Below, in pieces: positions 50,658 through 58,036 of a stretch of DNA of 64,000 nt (position 1 is the stretch's first letter; every line of letters begins with the position of its first letter). Under the pieces are notes generated by a model that saw nothing but the letters and a program-made list of their open reading frames with translations, ran no database searches and was not told where the DNA came from. Where the stretch lies: contig JAEUHN010000042.1 in NCBI GenBank assembly GCA_016795365.1, positions 1-64,000 of the forward strand. The letters are read 5' to 3'. This DNA comes from Verrucomicrobiaceae bacterium. Lineage in GTDB: Bacteria; Verrucomicrobiota; Verrucomicrobiia; Verrucomicrobiales; Verrucomicrobiaceae. A program made the translations under genes and the position numbers.

Positions 50658-52673
50658 TCAGAAGGACCGCACGTTCCACTCTTCCATCAGGTCTTTGTCG
50701 AGGTCGGTGATGAAGCGCGAGGGACGTTGCAAGATGTCGCCGTCGCGAGCCTGGTGGTAGATGAGCGGGTAGAGCATATACAGCTCGTCCTTGGCGCGCG
50801 TGACGGTGACGTAGAACAGACGGCGCTCTTCTTCGACGGCCTCGGGATTGCCTTCATCGAGCACGCGACGATTCGGGAACATGCCGTCGGCGAGCCAGAT
50901 GGCGAAGACGGCTTTCCATTCGAGGCCCTTGGCTTGATGGCCGGTGGTCAAGGTGACGGCTTCGCGATCTTGCGGGGCGGTGTTGGGATTCTCGTCGGTG
51001 TCCACACCGCTGAGCAACGCAAGCTGGCTGAGGAACTCGGCGGAGTCCGTGAAGCGGCTGGAGTAGCTGCTGAGCTGGTCGAGGTCCTGCGCGCGCTGGT
51101 CGTAGTTCTTGAACTTCGACTTCATGTAATCGGCATACACGCCCTCCACGATGCTGGTGATCATCGACGAGGGCGGCACGGGCAGGCCCTTGGTGTCGAT
51201 GAGTTCATCGAGCGTGTAGCAGAACTGCTCCCAGGTTGATTGCGCCTTCTTCGGGACCTTCAAGGGCAGCAGCGTGGCGGTGAATTTGCTGGTCATCGGG
51301 CCATCGGCGGAGGCTTCGCTGCGCAGCCAGTCCATCCAGAGCTTGGTGGCGCTGGTGCTGCCGATGCCAGGGATGAGTTTCACGAGACGCATGAAGCTTA
51401 CCTCGTCCTTGCGATTGACCGCGAACTTCATGAACGCGGCTACGTCCTTCACATGTGCCTGCTCGAAGAAGCGCAGTCCGCTGGTGATCTGAAAGGGGAT
51501 GCCACGCTGGGTGAGTTCCATCTGCACTTCGAGCGAATGGAAGTGCGCGCGATAGATCACGGCCATCTCATTGAACTCTATGCCTTCGTCTTGAAGCTCC
51601 AACATGCGCTGCGCCACGAAGGCAGCCTGGGCACTCGGATTGTCCACGGCGACGAGCGCGGGCAACATGCCTTTGCCCGTGCGCGAGGGCTGGAGTTCTT
51701 TGCGAATCTGCGCGCGGTTCTGCGCGATGGCGGCGTTGGCCAGATCGAGGATCTCGGGCACGCTGCGGTAGTTGGTCTCGATCTTATAGACCTTGGAGCG
51801 CGGGTAGCGCTGCTCGAAGCCGAGGATGTTCTGCACATCGGCACCGCGCCACGAGTAGATGCTCTGCGCGTCGTCGCCCACGACCATGAGATTGCCATTC
51901 TCACCGCAGAGCAGATCGACCATTTCACACTGGAGTTGGTTGGTGTCCTGATACTCATCAACGAGCACGAACTGGAACAAGCGCTGATACTGCTCGCGCA
52001 GGTCCTCGTTCTCCCGCAGCAGCTTCACCACGAGGCCGAGCAGGTCGTCGAAGTCCATGCTGTTGGTCTCCACCTTCTTCTCCTGATACATGCCGATCAC
52101 ACGTTGAATCGGTTCCAGCACGTTCTCGAAGTAAGGGTAGCGCGTGTCGATGATCTCGGGGATCTCGCAGCACACGTTGTTGGCCAGGGAGAGGATGTCA
52201 CAAAGCACTTCCGCCTTGGGGAAGCGGTAGCTGCCGACGTCAATCGCTGCGGCACCGACTACGGTCTCCATCAGATCCTTCTGGTCCTCGCGATCCATGA
52301 TCGAGAAGCCCTGCCGGTAGCCGAGCCGCTCGCAGTGCCGACGCAGCAGGCGATTGCCGATGCTGTGGAAGGTGCCGCCCCACAGGCGATTCGTCTCCAC
52401 GGGGACGAGGTTCTGCACGCGCTCCAGCATCTCTCGCGCGGCCTTGTTGGTGAAGGTAAGGAGCAAGATGTTGTCCGGCGCGATGCCGTTATCGAGCAGC
52501 CAGGCGACGCGATAAGTCAGCGTGCGTGTCTTTCCCGAACCAGCTCCCGCGATCACCAGCGCCTGACCCGGCGGGCTGGTCACGGCGGCGTGCTGCGACT
52601 CATTGAGTTCCTTCCGGTAGTCGATGCCGGAGGTGGTTTCTTTGTGATGATGCAGCGTGTATTCGCGAGCCAT
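50658..52673 (-). CDS. UvrD/Rep/PcrA-type DNA helicase
   Basis: This 671-residue SF1A helicase moves 3' to 5' and is used in repair, replication restart and recombination. It has Walker A G-A-G-S-G-K-T near residue 45, V-D-E-Y-Q-D-T-N-Q (motif II) and G-D-D-A-Q-S-I-Y-S-W-R-G-A-D (motif III). Motif V/VI T-G-H-Q-A-K-G-L-E-W and V-T-R-A-K are also present. The start is M-A-R-E-Y-T (52673), since the upstream frame runs through repeat DNA. No UvrD-type long C-terminal linker is seen. Confidence 0.9.
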   Translation of the reverse strand: MAREYTLHHHKETTSGIDYRKELNESQHAAVTSPPGQALVIAGAGSGKTRTLTYRVAWLLDNGIAPDNILLLTFTNKAAREMLERVQNLVPVETNRLWGGTFHSIGNRLLRRHCERLGYRQGFSIMDREDQKDLMETVVGAAAIDVGSYRFPKAEVLCDILSLANNVCCEIPEIIDTRYPYFENVLEPIQRVIGMYQEKKVETNSMDFDDLLGLVVKLLRENEDLREQYQRLFQFVLVDEYQDTNQLQCEMVDLLCGENGNLMVVGDDAQSIYSWRGADVQNILGFEQRYPRSKVYKIETNYRSVPEILDLANAAIAQNRAQIRKELQPSRTGKGMLPALVAVDNPSAQAAFVAQRMLELQDEGIEFNEMAVIYRAHFHSLEVQMELTQRGIPFQITSGLRFFEQAHVKDVAAFMKFAVNRKDEVSFMRLVKLIPGIGSTSATKLWMDWLRSEASADGPMTSKFTATLLPLKVPKKAQSTWEQFCYTLDELIDTKGLPVPPSSMITSIVEGVYADYMKSKFKNYDQRAQDLDQLSSYSSRFTDSAEFLSQLALLSGVDTDENPNTAPQDREAVTLTTGHQAKGLEWKAVFAIWLADGMFPNRRVLDEGNPEAVEEERRLFYVTVTRAKDELYMLYPLIYHQARDGDILQRPSRFITDLDKDLMEEWNVRSF

Positions 52674-52680
52674 GTGGCGG

Positions 52681-52710
52681 AAGGATGAAGTATGAAGTCG
52701 GAAGGATGAA
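52681..52710. repeat. Degenerate heptamer repeat
   Basis: AAGGATG, AAGTATG and GGAAGGATGAA-type units lie just 5' of the helicase start codon (52673). They resemble the better-preserved arrays at 8392 and 17840. Confidence 0.5.
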
Positions 52711-52765
52711 CGCGGGGCAGGGGAGGCGGGCTCTTCCTTCAGCACTCATCGCCGAGGGTTCCAAC

Positions 52766-52802
52766 GAAAAAACCGTCCGCCAGACGATGCTGACGGACGG
52801 TT
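52766..52802 (-). terminator. Rho-independent terminator of the RRM gene
   Basis: On the minus strand AACCGTCCGTCAG and CTGGCGGACGGTT (52802-52790 and 52783-52771) form a 13-bp stem with one G-T wobble and a 6-nt loop, followed by TTTTT at 52771-52767. It sits 18 bp after the RRM stop. Confidence 0.88.
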
Positions 52803-52820
52803 TCGAGGAAGGGTTGCGAA

Positions 52821-53492
52821 TTAGGCGGCGGCTTGTTCTTCAGCGGCGGCAGGGGCTTCATCGCCGCTGCTGCTGGTGCTGGAGTCGCGATCCGGCTGCG
52901 GCTTGGCACCGCTGATCTGGAGGGCGCGGCCCATGAAGTCCTTGCCGTTGAGTTCGGCCACGGCGCGCTTGGCTTCTTCAATGCCAGCCATGGTCACAAA
53001 GGCGAAGCCCTTGGAGCGCTGGGTGCGGTTGTTCACCACGACTTCGGCGTTCTGGACTTTGCCCACGCCGTTGAACAGTTCGAAGAGATCGCCTTCCGAC
53101 GCATCATAGGAGAGGTTGCCCACGTAGAGGCGACCTGAGGTGACTTCGGCAGGAGGTGCTGCCGGGCGGGCTTCACGAGGCTCGCGAGCCGGGCGTTCGC
53201 TGCGTTCGGCGCGGTTGCCGTCGCGTTCACGACGCTCGCCACGATCTCTGCGTTCACCACGGTCTGGGCGCTCGCCGCCTTCGAAGCGGACGGGCGGAGC
53301 AGACTGGGAACGGGCAGGCTTAGCTGCGGGTTTCCCTAGCAGGCCGAAGCTGATGACCGAGAGAAACTTCTGAAAGCCCGTGGGCTTGTAGCTCTGCTGG
53401 CGCTGCGGGCCACTGTTGTTGGAGGAATCGGGTCCACGTCCGCGACCACGGCGGCGGCGACGACGGCCGTCTGAGTTGTTGTTGTCTGGCAT
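52821..53492 (-). CDS. RRM RNA-binding protein with basic disordered N-terminus
   Basis: This 223-residue protein has an Arg/Gly/Asp-rich disordered N-terminus (R-R-R-R-R-R-G-R-G-R-G, then repeats of the E-R/D-R-G type; about 10-130). One RRM follows (about 140-205), with RNP2 L-Y-V-G-N-L and RNP1 K-G-F-A-F-V-T-M, then a Ser/Glu/Ala tail. Small RRM proteins in bacteria often respond to cold and bind single-stranded RNA. ATG 53492 gives a clean start with a purine-rich leader (AGAAAAGAAAACGAA). It has its own terminator. Confidence 0.88.
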   Translation of the reverse strand: MPDNNNSDGRRRRRRGRGRGPDSSNNSGPQRQQSYKPTGFQKFLSVISFGLLGKPAAKPARSQSAPPVRFEGGERPDRGERRDRGERRERDGNRAERSERPAREPREARPAAPPAEVTSGRLYVGNLSYDASEGDLFELFNGVGKVQNAEVVVNNRTQRSKGFAFVTMAGIEEAKRAVAELNGKDFMGRALQISGAKPQPDRDSSTSSSGDEAPAAAEEQAAA

Positions 53493-53934
53493 TTCGTTTT
53501 CTTTTCTTCTGGGGTGGGTGCTCCACCATGAAGGCCAGGCCGGGGGGTTGGCGTTGCGATGGCGCATCCCAGCGTGGGATGGCGTTGTGCGTCGCCGACT
53601 TCTTCAGACGAGAAAAAGCGAGGGCCTGCTCTCCAGGGAGCGGCGTAGTGATCAAAGGGCGCGTGCCCGGCAAAGCTTGGCTGCCTGCGGCTGGGTTGAG
53701 CCGCAAAAGTTCCTCCCAGCGATACACTCGGCTGGCTGAAGGATACTGATGGCGCTGTCTGCATACGGATGTGCGCGTTCAGAACCTTTCGGGAAGGAGT
53801 TCGAGGAACTTTGTGAAAGCAAAGGCGCTCTGAACACTACGGTCGCGAGACTAATGGCAATCATCCGGGGGTGCAACCGGGGAAATCACCCATCGGGAAC
53901 ACCTGAACACCGAGGGGGCCTTTGCCGCGAAGCC
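53493..53934. other. Long intergenic region with a strong hairpin (RRM leader)
   Basis: These 442 bp hold no convincing gene. On the RRM side the minus-strand leader contains CATCCCA-GCG-TGGGATG (plus-strand coordinates 53565-53581), a perfect 7-bp stem with a 3-nt loop. It is followed by a smaller GGCG...CGCC arm at 53581-53596. A long structured leader would suit regulation of an RRM gene. The rest (53600-53934) shows no clear feature. Confidence 0.5.
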
Positions 53935-54321
53935 TCAGACATCCACCACCTTGCCCGTGACGGGAGCAGCCTTGCCCTGCTGACGGTCCTTCCACTCCTT
54001 GTAGCGAGTGAGTTCCTTTTCGATCAGCTTCAGGGCAAAGGACACCACCACGGCATCGTCCAGGAAACCTGCTCCCACGATGACGTCGGGAATGACATCG
54101 ATCGGGCTGAGCACGTAGAACAACGCGAGGGCCGTGGCACCCATGGCCCAGTAGGGCACCTCCCGGTAGCGCCCGGTGGCATAGTCCTTCACCAGATCGA
54201 TCATCACCATGCCCTGGGCGAGCAGGGACTTGAGCGCCTTTTGCTTGTGAAACTTCGATCCGATCTCGTCGGCCTTCTCGTTCACTTCATGAATGGTGTC
54301 GTCGTAGCGGTTGTCGTTCAT
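53935..54321 (-). CDS. YkvA-type DUF1232 membrane protein
   Basis: This 128-residue protein is of the DUF1232 (YkvA) family, with the hallmark Y-V-L-S-P-I-D-V-I-P-D-V at about 69-80 and a hydrophobic membrane-associated helix. The N-terminus is hydrophilic. Function unknown. ATG 54321 was chosen because the upstream extension overlaps the divergent enolase-superfamily gene. The two starts are 66 bp apart. Confidence 0.85.
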   Translation of the reverse strand: MNDNRYDDTIHEVNEKADEIGSKFHKQKALKSLLAQGMVMIDLVKDYATGRYREVPYWAMGATALALFYVLSPIDVIPDVIVGAGFLDDAVVVSFALKLIEKELTRYKEWKDRQQGKAAPVTGKVVDV

Positions 54322-54387
54322 GGCCCATGTGTAATCGGAGCGCGCGGATTGCTCAATTCCAGACTCGCGCCAAGATACGAACGCTCC

Positions 54388-55833
54388 ATGACTCTCTTTA
54401 CCCTCGAATCGATCCAGTTTCACGTGCTGCCGATGCGCACGCGCTTCCCTTTCAAGTATGGCATTGCCAGCCTGTCGTCGCTGCCCCATCTGTTTGTGAC
54501 GGCGAAGCTGGTGGTGAACGGCAAGCCTGCCGAGGGGCTGGCGAGCGAAGGACTCGCGCCGAAGTGGTTTACCAAAGATCCTCACACGACACCGGAACAA
54601 GACGTGGCGGAGATGCTGTCGGTGGTGCAGAACGCGGCTCGAATCGGCCGTGAAGCGGGACGGACCGAGGTGACGTTTTTCCAATGGTGGAAGTCGCTCT
54701 ACGATGAACAGGCGCTGTGGGCGAAGCATCGTGAGATGCCCATGCTGCTGGCCAATCTGGGCACCAGTCTGATCGAGCGAGCGGTGCTGGATGGATTCTG
54801 CAAGGCACTGGGCATGCCCTTGCACCGGCTTCTGAAAACCCCGGACCTCGCCATCGATCTGGGAGCGGTGCGTGGTGAACTCAGCGGTCTGACCGTCGCC
54901 GAGGTGGTTGCACCCGAACCCGTCATGAAGGTGCATGTGCGGCACACCATCGGTCTGGCAGATCCTTTGAGTGCGGCGGATGTTCCCGACTCAGAGCGGG
55001 TGAACGATGGGCTGCCCTACTCGCTCGACGAGAACATTCGTGCCTACGGCCTGACTTACTTCAAGATCAAGGTGTGCGGCAAGCTTGAGGCCGACATCAC
55101 CCGGTTGCGAGCCATAGCGAAAGTGCTCGATGAGTGCTGCACGGGATCCTATCGCTGCACCTTGGATGGCAATGAGCAGTTCACTGACATGGCTGCCTTC
55201 CAGGACTTCTATCGTGCACTGGCCTCCGACTCAGCCCTCAAGCGACTCTTCGCCAGCATCATCCTGATCGAGCAACCCATTTACCGCGCTCATGCGCTGG
55301 ATGAGGTCGTTGGTGAAGGTCTGCGCACCTGGAGCGACGGGCTGCCGATGATCATTGATGAGAGCGACGGCTCGCTGGATGATCTGCCTCGGGCGCTCTC
55401 GCTCGGCTACCAGGGGACCAGCCACAAGAACTGCAAAGGCGTGGTCAAAGGGCTGGCGAATGCGGCCCTGCTCAAGCGTCGAGGTCTTTCACATCTGAGC
55501 GGTGAGGACCTCGCTAGCGTCGGACCCGTCGCCACGCTCCAGGATCTGTGTGTAGCCAGCTTGTTAGGCATCACGCACGTGGAACGCAACGGGCATCACT
55601 ACTTCCGCGGCCTGAGCATGTATGATGAGAAGGTCCAGGCTGACGTGTTGCGTGCTCATCAAGGCTTCTACCGTCGGCATGAGGCGGGCTTCGCCACGCT
55701 CGACATTCGTTCGGGATACCTGGATGTGAACACGCTCCATGCAGCTCCGTTCGCCTGCGGTGCGGTGCTCAACATGGCTGTGTATGAGCCTCTCAATGCC
55801 TGGATCAAGCGAGGCGGAATCACGGAACTCTGA
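54388..55833 (+). CDS. Enolase-superfamily (mandelate racemase/MLE-like) enzyme
   Basis: This 481-residue enzyme has a capping domain and a barrel. K226-I-K228, D260 (D-G-N-E-Q-F), E295 (E-Q-P) and D324-E325 (D-E-S-D) match metal ligands and the K-x-K base of MR/MLE enzymes. A late S-H-K-N-C-K region lies in the barrel. It probably acts on an acid sugar or a related carboxylate. I took ATG 54388 rather than the 694-codon frame from 53749, because the first ~213 codons are not enolase-like and overlap ykvA antisense. It is longer than typical MLE-type proteins (~380). Confidence 0.8.
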   Translation: MTLFTLESIQFHVLPMRTRFPFKYGIASLSSLPHLFVTAKLVVNGKPAEGLASEGLAPKWFTKDPHTTPEQDVAEMLSVVQNAARIGREAGRTEVTFFQWWKSLYDEQALWAKHREMPMLLANLGTSLIERAVLDGFCKALGMPLHRLLKTPDLAIDLGAVRGELSGLTVAEVVAPEPVMKVHVRHTIGLADPLSAADVPDSERVNDGLPYSLDENIRAYGLTYFKIKVCGKLEADITRLRAIAKVLDECCTGSYRCTLDGNEQFTDMAAFQDFYRALASDSALKRLFASIILIEQPIYRAHALDEVVGEGLRTWSDGLPMIIDESDGSLDDLPRALSLGYQGTSHKNCKGVVKGLANAALLKRRGLSHLSGEDLASVGPVATLQDLCVASLLGITHVERNGHHYFRGLSMYDEKVQADVLRAHQGFYRRHEAGFATLDIRSGYLDVNTLHAAPFACGAVLNMAVYEPLNAWIKRGGITEL

Positions 55834-56784
55834 TCACGCTTGGCGGGCAGCTTCCTTGATAGCCGCCATGGTGCGAGCGCACCAGAGACTCTCGGCTTCG
55901 CTGATCCAAGGTGGTGCTTCACCTCGCACGGCGGCAGCGAAGGCATCAGCTTCCAGGGCATACTGACCCTGCGGTGCCTCGTGGCGATGCGTTTCCGTAT
56001 CGCCATCGTGCTGCCAGATGAATTCAGTGCCACCCAGCCATGGATCAGCAAAACGGATACTCCCGCGTGTGCCCGATACATGGAAGGAGCGGTCATCACC
56101 GATCTCCATGCCAAACGTGATCACGCCAGGCACGCCGCCGGGGTAGTGGAGCAGGGCGGCACCACTGCGATCCACGCCGGGCTTCACCTCGTGGAGTGAA
56201 GCATCCACGTGAAGAGGCGCGGACTTCATGATCGCATTCATGAACTGGATCGGATAACAGCCCACATCCATCAACGCACCCGGCCCATGATCTTCATGCC
56301 AGCGGTAGTCTTGAGGGTGAAGGGCATCAGCAAATGAGAAGGCACCACGCAAGGTATGCACCTCGCCGATGGCTCCCTCCTGAATCAGTCGTAGCGCCTC
56401 CTGCACGGCTGGCTGGCATCGATACATGAAGGCTTCGACAAGCACACGACCGTGCGACTTGGCGTGAGCGAACATCTCCTCCACGTCCGCCACTGAACAG
56501 GCGAGTGGCTTCTCGCAGAGCACATGCTTGCCAGCGTGGAGAGCACGCAGCGTCCACTCCTTGTGCAGTCCGTTTGGCAAGGCGATGTAAACCGCATCGA
56601 CCTCCGGGTTGGCGACCACGCTCGCATAGTGCGCGAGAGGCACGTTGCACCAGTGCGGCGTTTGTGAGGGGTCGCGAGTTCCGATTGTCACCAGTCTGCC
56701 CGCATCGGTTCCTGGGAGTTGAGTGGCAAAAGTTTGGGCGATTCGGCCCGTGCCGAGAATGCCCCAGCGGAGATGTGTATTCAT
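55834..56784 (-). CDS. Gfo/Idh/MocA-family oxidoreductase (cytoplasmic)
   Basis: This 316-residue enzyme has no signal peptide. The Rossmann segment is I-L-G-T-G-R-I-A and the catalytic E-K-P-L-A is intact. It probably oxidises a sugar or cyclitol with NAD(P). It ends directly at the stop of the enolase-superfamily gene (convergent, no gap). An adjacent upstream gene on the same strand ends 7 bp before this start, so the two may be cotranscribed. ATG 56784 was chosen (M-N-T-H-L-R-W); the upstream extension lacks homology. Confidence 0.88.
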   Translation of the reverse strand: MNTHLRWGILGTGRIAQTFATQLPGTDAGRLVTIGTRDPSQTPHWCNVPLAHYASVVANPEVDAVYIALPNGLHKEWTLRALHAGKHVLCEKPLACSVADVEEMFAHAKSHGRVLVEAFMYRCQPAVQEALRLIQEGAIGEVHTLRGAFSFADALHPQDYRWHEDHGPGALMDVGCYPIQFMNAIMKSAPLHVDASLHEVKPGVDRSGAALLHYPGGVPGVITFGMEIGDDRSFHVSGTRGSIRFADPWLGGTEFIWQHDGDTETHRHEAPQGQYALEADAFAAAVRGEAPPWISEAESLWCARTMAAIKEAARQA

Positions 56785-56791
56785 AAAGGAA

Positions 56792-57427
56792 TCAGGCTTC
56801 GCGACGGCGGCGAAGCAGTCGGGGTGAGTGCGGCACAGGTGACAAAATTCGCCCGACGATGTGCTGAAAAGCTCCAGTGCCGATCGGGGACAAGACGCCG
56901 TCGAGTTCGCGCGTGGCAGTTTCCCACTCCAGCCGAAGATACTCCGCGAGCATGGTAGCGGGCGTGAGTTGGAACAGGTGGGCAAGCGCAGGCCAGGAGA
57001 TGCCGATGTGTCCGCTCGCAGCGCCAGATTGCACCGCCGTCCGGTAGTGACCGAGCACCCCTTGATAACGAGCCCCGTTCGTGCGCTTCAGCAGCAGAGT
57101 CCCCGCGCGAATCGAACGGGCACGCTCCTCATTATTCAAAGTGGAAGCCCACGCGTGCTCGATCTCGATCAGAGCCAGCGGATCGCGAGACTCTGCAGCG
57201 TGCCAGGCATCGAGAAGTCGGGGGCTGAGATGTTTGATGAACCTTCCCTTGGCAAAGGTCCGCCAGTCGATTTGCAGCAAGGTCTTGTGGTCCTTTCTTG
57301 GCCAGATCAAGCCATCGCATTGCTGTCTCACGCTGCGCAGCAGCCAGTGCACCCAGTCCAGACCGTGTGATTGATCTGTCACGGACAAGCCCGCATCCAT
57401 CGAGATGATACTGCCCGCGTCCTTCAT
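56792..57427 (-). CDS. Hypothetical protein, faint UreF-like pattern
   Basis: This 211-residue soluble, helical protein has segments G-I-S-W-P-A-L-A-H-L-F-Q-L and T-M-L-A-E-Y-L-R-L-E-W, which loosely resemble UreF (urease nickel chaperone) spacing. No urease genes are nearby and the match is weak. It is coded 7 bp ahead of the oxidoreductase gene (56784). Confidence 0.4.
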   Translation of the reverse strand: MKDAGSIISMDAGLSVTDQSHGLDWVHWLLRSVRQQCDGLIWPRKDHKTLLQIDWRTFAKGRFIKHLSPRLLDAWHAAESRDPLALIEIEHAWASTLNNEERARSIRAGTLLLKRTNGARYQGVLGHYRTAVQSGAASGHIGISWPALAHLFQLTPATMLAEYLRLEWETATRELDGVLSPIGTGAFQHIVGRILSPVPHSPRLLRRRREA

Positions 57428-57517
57428 TCAAGGTGGAGGATTGGTGATTTGATCTTCTTTAACACACCGTCATTATGGCAAGCCGTTCACCGTGTGGCCA
57501 ACCGATTTCCATCCAAC

Positions 57518-57865
57518 ATGTCTTCGCCTTATTATCTCTGTCAGCGCTGTGGCAATTGCTGCCGCTGGCCTGGCGATGTGAGAGTGGACAATGAAGAGAT
57601 CGCCCGTATCGCCGAGCATCTTGATCTTTCGTTGGATGATTTTGTTGAGCGATTCACCCGCATCAATGCGAACCGCACGGGGCTCTCCTTGATCGACAAG
57701 CCGAATGGCGAATGCATCTTCCTCGAGGGCAAAAATATTTGCCAGATTCAAGCCGTGAAGCCGGTGCAGTGCAGCGGATTTCCCAATGTATGGAACTTCC
57801 CGGGTTGGCGTGAAAAATGCGAGGCTATCGAGGTGGAATCTCCACCAGAAGCCACTGTTCAATAG
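57518..57865 (+). CDS. YkgJ-family cysteine-cluster protein
   Basis: This 115-residue protein has cysteines in C-Q-R-C-G-N-C-C (near residues 8-15), then C-I-F and C-Q-I and a late V-Q-C-S-G-F-P. The pattern is characteristic of YkgJ-type (DUF3786-related) proteins that may bind an Fe-S cluster or zinc. Start M-S-S-P-Y-Y (ATG 57518). A weak TTGATC-16 bp-CATTAT promoter-like pair lies at 57449-57476. It is short but complete. Confidence 0.8.
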   Translation: MSSPYYLCQRCGNCCRWPGDVRVDNEEIARIAEHLDLSLDDFVERFTRINANRTGLSLIDKPNGECIFLEGKNICQIQAVKPVQCSGFPNVWNFPGWREKCEAIEVESPPEATVQ

Positions 57866-57881
57866 CTCCCTTCTTTGCCTG

Positions 57882-57895
57882 TCCGAATATTCGGA
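57882..57895. promoter_or_regulatory. 14-bp perfect palindrome upstream of the 639-residue gene
   Basis: TCCGAATATTCGGA is a perfect 14-bp dyad, 17 bp after the YkgJ gene stop and ~140 bp ahead of ATG 58037. It is the only clear dyad in this gap and could be an operator. The following sequence (57930-57970) is relatively A/T-rich, with ATATAAG at 57963-57969. Confidence 0.35.
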
Positions 57896-58036
57896 ACCGT
57901 TAAGTATCGGGCGTTTGAGCGCCAATTTACGCATTTTGCGGAACTTTTTTCGGCACATGCACATATAAGACTTTTCCAGCAGCTCTTGGGAGGGCTATCT
58001 TTTCACGTTCTGATCGGCGCGTAGCCACGGCGTTCT

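Noticed and set aside
53749..54387. N-terminal extension of the enolase-superfamily frame (213 codons)
   Set aside because: It runs antisense through ykvA and lacks enolase-like sequence; ATG 54388 gives the normal N-terminus.
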